Below, one piece after another: positions 35,661 to 46,092 of a stretch of DNA of 64,000 nt. A program made the translations under genes and the position numbers. The notes below the pieces were generated by a model. The model worked only from the letters and a program-made list of their open reading frames with translations, was not told the origin of the DNA and did not search any database. This DNA is from Paraglaciecola sp. (GTDB lineage Bacteria > Pseudomonadota > Gammaproteobacteria > Enterobacterales > Alteromonadaceae), in contig JAACSL010000017.1 of assembly GCA_009993955.1 (NCBI GenBank), positions 37,426 to 101,425 of the forward strand, read 5' to 3'. The first letter of the stretch is position 1. Every line of letters starts with the position of its first letter.

Positions 35661-38066
35661 TCAATCATCCGCTCCGTTAACAATATTGGCTATGTTGAGC
35701 AGACTCGATACAGCCATGTAGTTAATAGAGCCTTTTGGGTAACGCCCTTTACTGTTCATCGTGCCTACGTCTTTATTCATCAAAATTTCCAAGGCCTGAT
35801 CCACGGTTTCTACTGCATAAATATGGAAGTGACCATTTTTAACCGCTTCAATCACCGTTTTGTCCAACATTAAATTAACTTGATTCGACTTGGGGATAAT
35901 CACCCCCTGCTTTCCCGTTAGTTCACGGTGTTGGCACAATTTAAAATAACCTTCGATTTTTTCATTAACGCCCCCAACTGACTGTACTTGTCCATATTGG
36001 TTAATCGACCCCGTGATGGCTAGATCTTGGCGGGCAGGCAACTTGGTTAAGGCCGAAATCAATGCAATTAATTCAGCTAAAGAAGCGCTATCACCATCAA
36101 TGTGACCATAAGACTGTTCGATGGCGATATTGGCAGACAGAGTTAACGGAAACAGTTGTGCATATTTATGCCCTAAGTATCCAGTGAGCAACAATACGCC
36201 TTTAGAATGGATAGGCTGACCGAGTTCCACTTCTCGCTCGATATCCACCACGCCGCTTGAGCCTGCATACACCGTGGAAGTAATCCGCGCGGGGGTGCCA
36301 AATAAGCAGTCTCCCACCTCTAATACTGTCAGGCCATTCACTTTGCCTACATCAACACCGTCGGTGGCAATAAGAATTTGCCCTTGTTTGATATCATCTA
36401 ACACCGCTTCACTCACTCGGCCTGTACGATGGGTTTTGGCCGCTAAAGCAGATTCAATATGCCCCACATCCAGTTGGGTGGCCGCCACTTTTCGGCAAAC
36501 GTATGCGGCTTCATGCAACAATTCGATGACTTCAGAAAACCGCGCTGACAAGCGTTGTTGATGCTCGGCTAATCGTAAGCTGTATTCCACGAGGCGATAC
36601 ATTGCTTTTGCAGAAATATCTGACAGACCTAATTTTTTTACTTGGCTGCGCACCCGACCAACAAAATCCACTAAGGTCTTTTTGTCCAGCGCTATTTCAT
36701 GATCGAAATCGACTAGCACTCTAAATAGTTCATAAAATTCATCATCGTATTCTTGCAGGGTGTAATACAAGTCGCGAGAACCAAGCAACACCACTTTAAC
36801 ATTGATAGGAATTTGCTGAGGGTTGAGGGTGATGGAATTCACCATACCCACGTCATGTTGTGGGATATCCATCTTCAACATGCCTGACTTGAGCACCAAT
36901 TTAAGGGTTTCCCAAGCAAACGGTTGTTCAATCAATTTGTCTACATCTAATAACAGGTAGCCGCCATTTGCTTTATGCAGGGCACCGGGGCGGATCATAC
37001 GATAATTGGTGTACACCAAACCTTGCACATTGGTGTATTCCACCCGGCCAAATAGATTCTGATGTGAAGGATTGGCTTCATAGACAATGGGAGCGCCGCT
37101 ATTGATACCATGAGAAACCAGGATATTTGGCAGGTATTGCTCTTCTAAGATGCTGCGTTTGTCATACTCTTCGCCCTTGTCTTCACCTTTTTCATCGCGT
37201 TTTTCGTCGGCTAGCAACTCAACTATGGTTTCCACTAAGTGAGGTTTGAGTTGACGCAAAAACTTTAAGATGGCGAGTTCACTGGCGTATTTGTGCTCGA
37301 GTTTTTTTAATAGAGGTTTGATGCCTTGTTCCGCCGTGGCTTTTTTCAAAGCCCGTAGCTTCTCAGACGAGGCGCGTTTCCAGATTGGAAGTTCAATTAA
37401 GGCTTCACTCAACTTGTCTTCGAGATCATCAATTAAACTGTAGTAATGTTGACGTTTTGCTTCACTTAACTCAGCAAAATCTGCATCACTTAGCGGCTTG
37501 CCATCCACGATAGGCGAGAAAGTGATCACCCCGCCGTCTTCATACAAGGCCACGCCCTGGCGCAGTGCCAAGGCTTCAACTTCGTCAATGGCCTTGTCGT
37601 AACCTTGTTCAAATTCTCGCGCAATTGCCGCTTTTTTGCGCTGATACCCCGGATTATCAAAGGCCGCGGGAAAGGTATCTAATAACTCATCCAACAAGGT
37701 ACTCACTTCGGCATACAAGCGTTTGCTTTCACCTGCCGGTAAGCGCAAAGAATATGGCTCGCGCTCGTCTTCAAAATTATTGATGTAACACCAATCATCT
37801 GGGGTGGGTACTTGGCTGACATACTTATTGATGTATTCGTGCACAAGGGTAAAACGTCCTGTGGCTTGTTCACCCATAACGTATAGATTGTAACCCCGCG
37901 CATCGATATCAAGGCCAAATGCAAGGGCATCACGTGCCCGGTCTTGGCCAATGAAACTGGCATTCAGTGCATTTTCATCTTTAAGGGCTTGGTTGATCAG
38001 CCGCCGGCTAGGCTTGGCAGTAAGGTGTGGTAAAGATAAGGCGTAGCGGCTTAGCATAGAGGTCAT
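35661..38066 (-). CDS. LonB-like ATP-dependent protease (S16, AAA_32 family)
   Basis: An 801-residue Lon-related protein of the YcbZ/LonB class without the classical Lon N-terminal domain. The C-terminal protease domain carries the Ser-Lys dyad: S660 in HIDGDSASLAE and K703 in VGGVNEKIEGYF, spaced 43 residues as in Lon. The N-terminal P-loop region reads YVMGEQATGRFTLV, lacking the usual lysine. A central coiled-coil-like helical part (about 200-300) and the pore region GGYLLLDVDKLIEQPFAWETLK are visible. Membrane segments were not seen. Monocistronic. Substrates are unknown. Confidence 0.9.
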   Translation of the reverse strand: MTSMLSRYALSLPHLTAKPSRRLINQALKDENALNASFIGQDRARDALAFGLDIDARGYNLYVMGEQATGRFTLVHEYINKYVSQVPTPDDWCYINNFEDEREPYSLRLPAGESKRLYAEVSTLLDELLDTFPAAFDNPGYQRKKAAIAREFEQGYDKAIDEVEALALRQGVALYEDGGVITFSPIVDGKPLSDADFAELSEAKRQHYYSLIDDLEDKLSEALIELPIWKRASSEKLRALKKATAEQGIKPLLKKLEHKYASELAILKFLRQLKPHLVETIVELLADEKRDEKGEDKGEEYDKRSILEEQYLPNILVSHGINSGAPIVYEANPSHQNLFGRVEYTNVQGLVYTNYRMIRPGALHKANGGYLLLDVDKLIEQPFAWETLKLVLKSGMLKMDIPQHDVGMVNSITLNPQQIPINVKVVLLGSRDLYYTLQEYDDEFYELFRVLVDFDHEIALDKKTLVDFVGRVRSQVKKLGLSDISAKAMYRLVEYSLRLAEHQQRLSARFSEVIELLHEAAYVCRKVAATQLDVGHIESALAAKTHRTGRVSEAVLDDIKQGQILIATDGVDVGKVNGLTVLEVGDCLFGTPARITSTVYAGSSGVVDIEREVELGQPIHSKGVLLLTGYLGHKYAQLFPLTLSANIAIEQSYGHIDGDSASLAELIALISALTKLPARQDLAITGSINQYGQVQSVGGVNEKIEGYFKLCQHRELTGKQGVIIPKSNQVNLMLDKTVIEAVKNGHFHIYAVETVDQALEILMNKDVGTMNSKGRYPKGSINYMAVSSLLNIANIVNGADD

Positions 38067-38282
38067 GGGTTACTTCATTTGGCGTAGTGAAACGCGGAAT
38101 TAAAAGGCTGTCAAACACAAAGGTCGTATTCTAATGCCAAACCTTCGATAAATAAAAATACAATACGTGCAGGTCAATGTTAGTGGACGTGCACCGTTGT
38201 TGGAATTTTACACAATCCTTCACTCATCGAGCTAAAAGCTTGAAAAAGTACCGATAAGTCAGGCTTAAACCGCGCTAAGCTA

Positions 38283-38312
38283 TTGTTTCTGATGGTGGCG
38301 CTAAGGTATTCT
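38283..38312 (+). promoter_or_regulatory. Possible promoter of the leuS operon
   Basis: TTGTTT at 38283-38288, 18-nt spacer, TATTCT at 38307-38312, 49 nt before leuS. Both hexamers are imperfect (4/6), so this is tentative. Confidence 0.4.
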
Positions 38313-38360
38313 AACCAGCTAATTTTATTGTTAACCAACCCGCCGCGGAAGTCTTTTTTA

Positions 38361-40964
38361 ATGGCCAATAAACACTATCAGCCTCAGCAAATTGAGCAAG
38401 AAGTTCAATCCTACTGGCAAAACAACGCTACCTTCAAGGTAGTTGAGCAACCAGGCAAAGAAAAATTCTATTGTTTGTCCATGTTTCCCTATCCTAGCGG
38501 CCGGTTACACATGGGCCACGTACGTAACTATACCATTGGTGATGTGATCAGCCGCTTTCAGCGCATGCAAGGTAAAAATGTACTGCAGCCCATGGGTTGG
38601 GACGCCTTTGGTTTACCCGCGGAAAATGCGGCAGTGAACAACAATACTGCGCCGGCTAAATGGACCTACGCCAATATCGAATACATGAAAAACCAACTGA
38701 AAGCCTTGGGTTTTGGTTATGACTGGGACCGTGAAGTCGCTACCTGCAAACAAGAATACTACCGTTGGGAACAGTGGTTCTTTACCCGCTTGTTCGAAAA
38801 AGGTTTGGTTTACAAAAAAAATGCAACGGTGAACTGGGATCCCATCGACCAAACCGTATTAGCCAATGAACAAGTCATTGATGGCCGAGGTTGGCGCTCA
38901 GGGGCGCTGGTTGAGCAAAAAGAAATTCCCCAGTGGTTTGTGAAAATTACCGACTACGCCGAAGAATTAGTCAAAGATTTAGACACGCTGACTGAATGGC
39001 CTGACCAAGTAAAAGCCATGCAGCGCAATTGGATAGGTCGCTCAGAAGGCGTGGAGATTAATTTTGCGCTATTGGCACCTGTGGCAGGCATGAGCAGTTT
39101 TGATGTCTACACGACCCGCCCCGATACCCTGTTGGGGGTGAGTTATGTGGCGGTTGCCGCGCAGCATCCTATTGCCTTAGAAGCGGCAAAATCTAACGCA
39201 AATCTGGCTCAGTTCATCGAAGAATGCAAAAACACCAAAACGGCAGAAGCTGAGTTGGCGACGATGGAGAAAAAAGGCTGTGCCACTGGCTACTTTGCTG
39301 TGCATCCGTTAAACGGAGAAAAAATTCCTGTGTGGGTCGCCAATTTTGTCTTGATGGGTTACGGCTCAGGGGCAGTCATGGCGGTGCCCGGGCATGACCA
39401 ACGAGATTGGGAATTCGCGCAGAAATACAATCTTGCCATCAAACAGGTGATTAAACCTGCCCTTGATAGCGATGCACTCGTTAACTTAGATGAATCTGCA
39501 TTTACCGAAAAAGGCATAGTGGTTAATTCTGGTGAATATGACGGCTTAAGCTCCGCTGAGGCCTTTGATCGTATTGCTGCTGATTTAGAAAAACAAGCTA
39601 AGGGCAAGCGCACCGTGAATTATCGTTTGCGCGATTGGGGGGTTTCTCGTCAACGTTATTGGGGAGCGCCCATTCCCATGTTAAACCTTGCTGATGGCAG
39701 TGCCGTGCCGGTACCAGCTGATCAACTCCCAGTGGTTTTGCCTGAAGATGTCACCATGAATGGGGTTATTTCTCCTATAAAAGCTGATCCAGAGTGGGCG
39801 AAAACACATTATCAAGGCCAAGAAGCCTTGCGCGAAACCGATACCTTCGACACTTTTATGGAGTCTTCTTGGTATTATGCGCGCTATTGCAGTGCACAAA
39901 ATCACGATGCGATGTTAGATCCACAGCAAGCCAACTATTGGTTGCCCGTTGATCAATACGTAGGCGGAATTGAACATGCTATTTTGCATTTGTTGTACTC
40001 GCGGTTTTTCCACAAATTAATGCGTGACGAAGGTTTAGTGAGTTCTGCAGAACCGTTTAAACGTCTGTTATGCCAAGGTATGGTGCTGGCCGATTCTTTT
40101 TATCGAGAAGATGATAGCGGCAAACAAGTCTGGTATTCCCCCACCGAAGTTATCAGTGAAAAAGATGACAAAGGGCGTATCGTGCGCAGTGTATTGGCGG
40201 CAGATGGCAAGGAAGTGCTGCATGGCGGCATGACCAAAATGTCTAAGTCAAAAAATAACGGCATCGACCCGCAACAGGTCATTGATATATATGGCGCCGA
40301 TACCATTCGTGTGTTCACTATGTTTGCTGCTCCTCCCGAACAAACCCTCGAGTGGATTGATTCAGGGGTCGAAGGTGCCCATCGTTTTGTGAAAAGATTG
40401 TGGGTTTTGGCGCAAGACCATATTGAAAGTGGTGAGGTTGCACCCTTAGATATCGCTAGTTTGAATACTGAACAAAAGACGCTACGTCGTTTGATCCACA
40501 AAACCATCGAAAAAGTAACTGATGATATTGGCCGGCGCCAAACCTTCAATACGGCAGTGGCCGCTATTATGGAATTGTTCAATCATTTACAAAAAGCCTC
40601 CAATGCAAGTGCCCAAGACCGCGCAGTGCAAAGAGAAGGTATCGTAGCTATGGTATTGTTGCTCGCGCCCATTGCCCCGCATATCTGTCATGTGCTTTAT
40701 CAAGATCTCGGACATACCAGCCCCATTGAAACTGCGCCTTGGCCGCAAGCCGATCCAGCAGCCATGGTGGAAGATGAAAAACTGGTAGTGGTACAAGTCA
40801 ACGGCAAAGTACGTGCAAAGATTACTGTTTCGGCTGATGCGAGCCAAGAAACGGTGGAAACAACGGCCTTAGCTGAACATAACGTGCAACCCTTTATCGA
40901 TGGCTTAAGCGTACGTAAGATCATTTATGTACCCGGAAAGTTGTTAAACATTGTGGTGAGCTAA
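38361..40964 (+). CDS. leuS: Leucyl-tRNA synthetase
   Basis: Charges tRNA-Leu with leucine. The 867-residue class I synthetase has the HIGH-type motif HMGH at residues 50-53 ([15 protein letters not shown]), the CP1 editing domain ([20 protein letters not shown]) and the KMSKS loop ([15 protein letters not shown]). I chose ATG 38361 ([14 protein letters not shown]), the conserved N terminus; a reading from 38283 adds an unrelated 26 residues. First gene of a run that continues directly into lptE and holA. Confidence 0.98.
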   Translation: MANKHYQPQQIEQEVQSYWQNNATFKVVEQPGKEKFYCLSMFPYPSGRLHMGHVRNYTIGDVISRFQRMQGKNVLQPMGWDAFGLPAENAAVNNNTAPAKWTYANIEYMKNQLKALGFGYDWDREVATCKQEYYRWEQWFFTRLFEKGLVYKKNATVNWDPIDQTVLANEQVIDGRGWRSGALVEQKEIPQWFVKITDYAEELVKDLDTLTEWPDQVKAMQRNWIGRSEGVEINFALLAPVAGMSSFDVYTTRPDTLLGVSYVAVAAQHPIALEAAKSNANLAQFIEECKNTKTAEAELATMEKKGCATGYFAVHPLNGEKIPVWVANFVLMGYGSGAVMAVPGHDQRDWEFAQKYNLAIKQVIKPALDSDALVNLDESAFTEKGIVVNSGEYDGLSSAEAFDRIAADLEKQAKGKRTVNYRLRDWGVSRQRYWGAPIPMLNLADGSAVPVPADQLPVVLPEDVTMNGVISPIKADPEWAKTHYQGQEALRETDTFDTFMESSWYYARYCSAQNHDAMLDPQQANYWLPVDQYVGGIEHAILHLLYSRFFHKLMRDEGLVSSAEPFKRLLCQGMVLADSFYREDDSGKQVWYSPTEVISEKDDKGRIVRSVLAADGKEVLHGGMTKMSKSKNNGIDPQQVIDIYGADTIRVFTMFAAPPEQTLEWIDSGVEGAHRFVKRLWVLAQDHIESGEVAPLDIASLNTEQKTLRRLIHKTIEKVTDDIGRRQTFNTAVAAIMELFNHLQKASNASAQDRAVQREGIVAMVLLLAPIAPHICHVLYQDLGHTSPIETAPWPQADPAAMVEDEKLVVVQVNGKVRAKITVSADASQETVETTALAEHNVQPFIDGLSVRKIIYVPGKLLNIVVS

Positions 40965-40968
40965 GGTG

Positions 40969-41520
40969 ATGCTGCGCTTAATCCGTTGTGGTTTATTGGC
41001 CTGCCTGTTGCTTGGCCTAAGCAGTTGTGGATTTCGTTTACGTGGGGATTTTAGTTTGCCCGATTCGATTAAAACGGTGCAACTCAATACCACTAGCCAC
41101 AACACGGCTCTTAAACGCAGCGTCGAAAAACGTTTAAAAGACTATCAGTTGCAGGTTGTTGAAGGTAACCAAGATGGCAGTGCGGTAGACTTAGTATTAA
41201 CCATTCTGCCCGATGAACTGGATCGGCGCTTACTGTCACTCTTTACCACCGGCCAAGTGGCTGAGTATGAACTAGTGTATTCGGTGGCCTATCATCTGCA
41301 GTTTGTGCAAACCACGGCCACTGACGAGCGGATTGTGGGAGAAGCCCAAACTGTCGAATTTGATGTCACACGAGATTATCAAGATGATCCCGATGCGGTA
41401 CTCGCCAAATCTCGTGAGCTAGACTTGGTACTAGGAGAAATGCGCCAACAAGCGGCTGAGCGCATTATTCGGCAAATCTATACCTCCTACGTCAATCAAC
41501 AAAGCCACGCGACACACTAA
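40969..41520 (+). CDS. lptE: LPS-assembly lipoprotein LptE
   Basis: Outer-membrane lipoprotein plug of the LptD translocon for lipopolysaccharide. The 183-residue protein has a lipoprotein signal with lipobox LSSC followed by GFRLRGDFSLP, the hallmark LptE start (GFxLRG). ATG 40969 is preferred over an adjacent GTG. It begins 4 nt after leuS and its stop overlaps the holA start (TAATG), as in the conserved leuS-lptE-holA order. Confidence 0.95.
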   Translation: MLRLIRCGLLACLLLGLSSCGFRLRGDFSLPDSIKTVQLNTTSHNTALKRSVEKRLKDYQLQVVEGNQDGSAVDLVLTILPDELDRRLLSLFTTGQVAEYELVYSVAYHLQFVQTTATDERIVGEAQTVEFDVTRDYQDDPDAVLAKSRELDLVLGEMRQQAAERIIRQIYTSYVNQQSHATH

Positions 41521-42557
41521 TGCAGCTTTACCCTAATCGCTTATCTCCACAAGTAAAACAGAGTTTGGCGCCGTTTTACTTGATTTTTGGCGATGAGCCT
41601 CAGCAAAAACTTGAAAGCATTGAGTGCATCCGTGAGGTCGCCAAACAACAGGGCTTTGATGAGCGCCAGTCCTTAGTGGTGGATAATCAATTTGATTGGC
41701 ATAGCTTGGTCGAAGCAACCCAAACCTTGTCATTGTTTTCCAGTCGTCAATTTATTGAACTCGAACTTCCCACCGGCAAACCGGGCACCGAGGGCAGTAA
41801 AGTCCTCAGTTTATTGGCAGAACAAGCTAATCCTGATGTATTACTGGTGATCCACGGCGCCAAAATTGGCAAAGATGTGCAATCCAGTAAATGGTTCAAA
41901 CTGTTGGATAAATCAGGGGTGTATGTGCCCTGCTATCCGTTGGAAGGTAAGCAACTGAGTCAATGGGTTGCAGCACAAATGCAACAAGTCGGCTTGCAGG
42001 CTTCAGCACCCATTTGCCAACTCATCAGTGACTATTGTGAAGGCAACTTACTTGCCGCCAAACAAGAAATTCAGAAACTGGCCTTGTTATACCCAGCGGG
42101 CAACCCGAGTCTAAAAGACGTTGAAAACGCCGTGGTTGATCAGAGTCGATTTACGGTGTTTCATCTGGTTGATGTGCTGCTCGCTGGCGAAGCGCAAAAA
42201 GCTGTGAGAATGCTCTATCGATTAGAAAGCGAAGGCATTGAACCCACCATTATTTTGTGGGCTTTGACACGAGAATGGCAAACCTTGCAATCCCTGCAGT
42301 TTTTGCGCGGATCGGGGCAAACAATCAATTGGAACCAGCACCGTATTTGGGGAAATCGTCAGGCCCTTTATCAGCACGCATTGCAACGTTTGTCGATGCA
42401 AACCTTACAGCAATTGCAAACCAAGCTAGCCCAACTCGACCATGCTATTAAACAAACCACGATCACACGCCCCTATATTGAGTTGTGCCATATCTGTTTA
42501 CTGTTTATACCTTGCGATCTTGGCGCTATTCACTTGGACTATGGCGTAGACGTCTGA
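41520..42557 (+). CDS. holA: DNA polymerase III subunit delta
   Basis: Clamp-loader subunit that opens the beta clamp. The 345 residues contain the AAA+-like N-terminal domain (LSPQVKQSLAPFYLIFGDEPQQKLESIECIR) with no functional P-loop, as expected for delta, and the C-terminal collar domain. Start and stop are shared with neighbours: ATG overlaps the lptE stop and the TGA overlaps the nadD ATG. Confidence 0.95.
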   Translation: MQLYPNRLSPQVKQSLAPFYLIFGDEPQQKLESIECIREVAKQQGFDERQSLVVDNQFDWHSLVEATQTLSLFSSRQFIELELPTGKPGTEGSKVLSLLAEQANPDVLLVIHGAKIGKDVQSSKWFKLLDKSGVYVPCYPLEGKQLSQWVAAQMQQVGLQASAPICQLISDYCEGNLLAAKQEIQKLALLYPAGNPSLKDVENAVVDQSRFTVFHLVDVLLAGEAQKAVRMLYRLESEGIEPTIILWALTREWQTLQSLQFLRGSGQTINWNQHRIWGNRQALYQHALQRLSMQTLQQLQTKLAQLDHAIKQTTITRPYIELCHICLLFIPCDLGAIHLDYGVDV

Positions 42558-43228
42558 TGGACAAAACCCGTCCACTTGGCTTATTTGGCGGCACGTTTGA
42601 CCCCATTCACTTGGGGCATATTATCCCCATTAGTGCCGCCGCTGACATCTGCGATATTGACCACGTCGCCCTCATTCCAAATTTTTTGCCCAGTCATAAA
42701 CAGGCAGCCAACTCCAGCCCTGAGCATAGGCTGGCGATGCTTGAACGAGTTTGCGCCGACTATCCCTTGTTTCACACCGAGACTTGGGAACTGAAGCAAC
42801 AGGCGCTAAGTTATTCCTTTTATACCCTCGAAATGCTGCGCAAACGCCATCCACAGCGTTCTTTATGTTTTTTCATTGGCAGTGATTCGTTGCATACTTT
42901 ACCGTCTTGGCATCGTTGGCAAGAACTGCTCGGATTATGCCATTTTGTGGTGTGCCAACGTGAACCCACCAAGCCTGACAAACAATCTGAGCAACAAAAG
43001 CAGCACGTAACAGCGCTACTCGCGCAACATCAAATAACTGAACCTCAAGCCTTGCACAAAAAATTAGCCGGTTGTATCTATCTAGCCAATACAGTGCCTT
43101 TTAACGTGTCATCCACATGGATAAGGGCAGAGTTAGCCCAGGGTCGCGTACCTGACAATATGCTGCCCAAGGCAGTCAGTGCCTATATTCTTGAGCATAA
43201 GTTATATCAGAGTAACGCGATTATCTGA
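42557..43228 (+). CDS. nadD: Nicotinate-nucleotide adenylyltransferase
   Basis: Adenylates nicotinate mononucleotide in NAD synthesis. The 223-residue protein starts MDKTRPLGLFGGTFDPIHLGH, with the nucleotidyltransferase GGTFDPIHxGH motif, and ends with the SSTWIRAELAQG motif (ISSTxIR type). ATG 42557 overlaps the holA stop as TGATG; a frame open from 42485 lies inside holA and is not used. Confidence 0.96.
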   Translation: MDKTRPLGLFGGTFDPIHLGHIIPISAAADICDIDHVALIPNFLPSHKQAANSSPEHRLAMLERVCADYPLFHTETWELKQQALSYSFYTLEMLRKRHPQRSLCFFIGSDSLHTLPSWHRWQELLGLCHFVVCQREPTKPDKQSEQQKQHVTALLAQHQITEPQALHKKLAGCIYLANTVPFNVSSTWIRAELAQGRVPDNMLPKAVSAYILEHKLYQSNAII

Positions 43229-43266
43229 TAAACTTACTAATGACTTTTACCTAATAAGGAATCTCT

Positions 43267-43584
43267 TTGGACCACCAACAACTTAAAGCCTTCGTCATCG
43301 AAAAAATTGAAGATCTCAAAGGTCGCGACATTGTTGATCTTGATGTTGCAGACAAATCATCCGTTACCGAAACCATGTTGGTATGCTCGGGTAACTCCAA
43401 ACGCCATGTCGTATCCATAGCCGAAAACATTTCTGTGCAAGCCAAACAAGCCGGTATTCAACCCTTGGGTGTAGAAGGCCGTGAAACAGGTGATTGGGTA
43501 TTGGTAGATTTAGGTGATGTGATTGTGCACGTGATGCAAGATGAAACACGGGATTTTTACCAACTCGAAAAACTCTGGGGTTAA
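43267..43584 (+). CDS. rsfS: Ribosomal silencing factor RsfS
   Basis: A 105-residue factor that binds L14 and blocks subunit joining in stationary phase. It contains the DUF143/Iojap pattern DLKGRDIVDLDVADKSSVTETMLVCSG and EGRETGDWVLVDLGDVIVHVM. The start is TTG at 43267 with AAGGA 6 nt upstream; no ATG fits the conserved N terminus. It precedes rlmH, the universal partner order. Confidence 0.95.
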   Translation: MDHQQLKAFVIEKIEDLKGRDIVDLDVADKSSVTETMLVCSGNSKRHVVSIAENISVQAKQAGIQPLGVEGRETGDWVLVDLGDVIVHVMQDETRDFYQLEKLWG

Positions 43585-43630
43585 TCCCTTGGTCTAAGTG
43601 CAATGAGCCAAGTAGTGATCAGTTAAGTTA

Positions 43631-44101
43631 ATGCGTATTCAAATTGTAGCGATTGGCCAAAAAATGCCTGCATGGGTGGAACAGGGTTTTAATGAGTACC
43701 TGCGCCGCTTCCCCACTGATATGCCCCTAACCATAACAGAAATCCCAGCTGGTAAACGTGCCAAAAATGCCGACATTAAACGCATCTTGCAAAAAGAAGG
43801 CGAACTCACTTTAGCCGCAGTGCCCAAAGGCAACAGGATCGTTTGTCTCGAAGTGTTGGGTAAAAATTGGGATACCCCCATGCTCGCCAAACAAATGGAA
43901 AAATGGCAAATGGATGGCCGCGATGTCAGTCTGTTGATAGGTGGCCCAGAAGGTTTAGCACCAGAATGTGTAGCAGCAGCGGAACAAAGTTGGTCTTTAT
44001 CCAGTCTCACCTTACCACATCCTCTGGTGAGAATTGTGGTGGCAGAAAGCCTCTATCGAGCTTGGTCAATTAATAATAATCATCCATACCACCGGGAATA
44101 A
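43631..44101 (+). CDS. rlmH: 23S rRNA (pseudouridine1915-N3)-methyltransferase RlmH
   Basis: SPOUT methyltransferase acting on helix 69 of 70S ribosomes. The 156 residues begin [23 protein letters not shown] and include the knot sequence [14 protein letters not shown] and the C-terminal [25 protein letters not shown], all diagnostic. Followed directly by mrdA. Confidence 0.97.
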   Translation: MRIQIVAIGQKMPAWVEQGFNEYLRRFPTDMPLTITEIPAGKRAKNADIKRILQKEGELTLAAVPKGNRIVCLEVLGKNWDTPMLAKQMEKWQMDGRDVSLLIGGPEGLAPECVAAAEQSWSLSSLTLPHPLVRIVVAESLYRAWSINNNHPYHRE

Positions 44102-44103
44102 GT

Positions 44104-46092
44104 TTGCCAACACCACGCATCATTATCAAAGACCATACCGCTGAAGCGAACCTGTTTGCCCGACGCAGTGTGATCGCCCTACTCGTTGTGTTGGTGATGA
44201 TGGCGATGGTCGTGAGTAATCTGTATTACCTGCAGGTCACGCGCTTTGAAGATTACCGCACACGTTCCAATGGCAACCGCATCAAAGTGTTGCCCGTGGC
44301 CCCCAATAGAGGTTTGATTTACGATCGCAATGGTATTTTGTTGGCAGAAAACCGCCCTGTTTACAGTTTGGAAGTGATCCCCGAAAAAATTGAAAATCTT
44401 GATGAAGTTATTGCCGAGTTGCAAGCCTTACTCAATTTGGATGCGGATGATGTAGAAGAATTCTATCAGGATTTGAAACGTCAACGGCGTTTTAAGCCAG
44501 TCAGTTTGCGCAACAGACTGAGCCCTGAAGAAGTCGCTATTTTTGCTGCACATCAACACCACTTTCCGGGTGTATCAGTGGAGGCGAGGCTAGCGCGCCA
44601 CTACATCTATGGTGATGCCCTCACCCACGTGCTGGGTTATGTAGCAAAAATTAATAAACGTGATTTACAAAAATTGGCCGAAGCCGGTCAAGAAGCTAAC
44701 TATGCTGCGACTTACGATATTGGTAAGTTGGGCATTGAAAAATACCATGAAGAACTGTTGCACGGCGAAGTGGGTTATCAAGAAGTAGAAGTCAACAGTC
44801 AAGGACGCATCATTCGTACCTTAGACTTCAGCCCGCCGATTCCCGGTAAAGATTTGGTATTGAATATCGACATCAAGTTACAACTCGAAGCTCAGCGGGC
44901 TTTTGGTGGCGAACGTGGATCGGTAGTGGCGATTGATCCACGAGATGGTGGCGTACTCGCCCTGTACAGTAGCCCTAGTTATGATCCCAACTTATTTGTG
45001 CACGGCATCTCCAGTAAGGCGTACAACAAATTACTCAACTCTAAAGATCGGCCACTCATCAATCGGGCTACTCAAGGCCAATACCCGCCTGCATCTACGG
45101 TGAAGCCTCACTTAGCCTTGATTGGTTTAGAAGAAGACATTATTACGCCTGAAACTCGCCTGTATGACATTGGTAAATACCAGTTAAAAAACGTTGAACG
45201 GGTATGGCGTGACCATAATCCTTGGGGACATGGTTGGGTCAACGTCACCAAAGCCATCGAAGTATCGTGTGATATCTTTTTTTACGATTTAGCTTACAAA
45301 TTGGGCATTGACCGCATCAGTGAAAGCATGAGTGCCTTTGGCTTCGGCGACTATACCGGTATTGATTTGCATGAAGAAGCCGATGGATTGATGCCAAGTC
45401 GTGGTGAGATCCGCGCCCTATTTAATCGAGCTTGGTACATTGGTGACACCATCAACATCGGCATTGGCCAGAGTTACTGGACTACAACACCCGTGCAATT
45501 GGGTCAAGCCACAACCACCTTGATCAATAAAGGACGGCGAATTATTCCGCAAATATTACGAGGTAATATGCTCGACACCGGCATGGTGGCTGACCCCTTA
45601 AAAGAGCGCCGCCCACTTGACGTGAAAAATGTCCATAACTGGGATGTGGTCTTGGACGCGATGTATGGCACCGTAAATCGAGACCACGGTACAGCGCACA
45701 AAGCATTTTTGCGCGCTCCGTATATTTCAGCGGGTAAGTCAGGCACGGCTCAGTTAATCACCATCGCTCAAGATGAAAAGTACGACGCCAAAAAAATTGC
45801 AGAAGAACATCGCGATAATGCGATGTATATCGGCTATGCACCCTACGACAAACCGCAAATTGCCATTACGGTAGTGGTAGAAAATGCTGGCCATGGTGGG
45901 TCTGAAGCAGCACCTATTGCACGCACCATGATGGATTATTATTTTAAAGATCAAGTATTTCCAAAGCATCAAGTCATTGAGTCACCGCAAGTCTCGAATC
46001 GCCGTAGTGCAAATCAATCCGGTGCAAACACCGAAGTAAACGTGGCCTCAACACAAGTCGAGCCAAACATGGCCATCACACAGGGCGAATAA
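44104..46092 (+). CDS. mrdA: Peptidoglycan D,D-transpeptidase MrdA (PBP2)
   Basis: Class B penicillin-binding protein of the elongasome, crosslinking side-wall peptidoglycan. The 662 residues have one N-terminal membrane helix (about 20-42), the pedestal domain (APNRGLIYDRNGILLAENRPVYSLEV), and transpeptidase motifs SxxK (PASTVKP), SxD/N (SCDIF) and KSGTAQ. The start is TTG 44104, 2 nt after the rlmH stop. A low-complexity polar tail of about 40 residues follows the catalytic domain. Paired with mrdB. Confidence 0.96.
   Translation: MPTPRIIIKDHTAEANLFARRSVIALLVVLVMMAMVVSNLYYLQVTRFEDYRTRSNGNRIKVLPVAPNRGLIYDRNGILLAENRPVYSLEVIPEKIENLDEVIAELQALLNLDADDVEEFYQDLKRQRRFKPVSLRNRLSPEEVAIFAAHQHHFPGVSVEARLARHYIYGDALTHVLGYVAKINKRDLQKLAEAGQEANYAATYDIGKLGIEKYHEELLHGEVGYQEVEVNSQGRIIRTLDFSPPIPGKDLVLNIDIKLQLEAQRAFGGERGSVVAIDPRDGGVLALYSSPSYDPNLFVHGISSKAYNKLLNSKDRPLINRATQGQYPPASTVKPHLALIGLEEDIITPETRLYDIGKYQLKNVERVWRDHNPWGHGWVNVTKAIEVSCDIFFYDLAYKLGIDRISESMSAFGFGDYTGIDLHEEADGLMPSRGEIRALFNRAWYIGDTINIGIGQSYWTTTPVQLGQATTTLINKGRRIIPQILRGNMLDTGMVADPLKERRPLDVKNVHNWDVVLDAMYGTVNRDHGTAHKAFLRAPYISAGKSGTAQLITIAQDEKYDAKKIAEEHRDNAMYIGYAPYDKPQIAITVVVENAGHGGSEAAPIARTMMDYYFKDQVFPKHQVIESPQVSNRRSANQSGANTEVNVASTQVEPNMAITQGE

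Noticed and set aside
42485..42556. Longer nadD start inside holA
   Set aside because: The extra 24 residues are a frame shadow of the holA end; the conserved protein starts at 42557.
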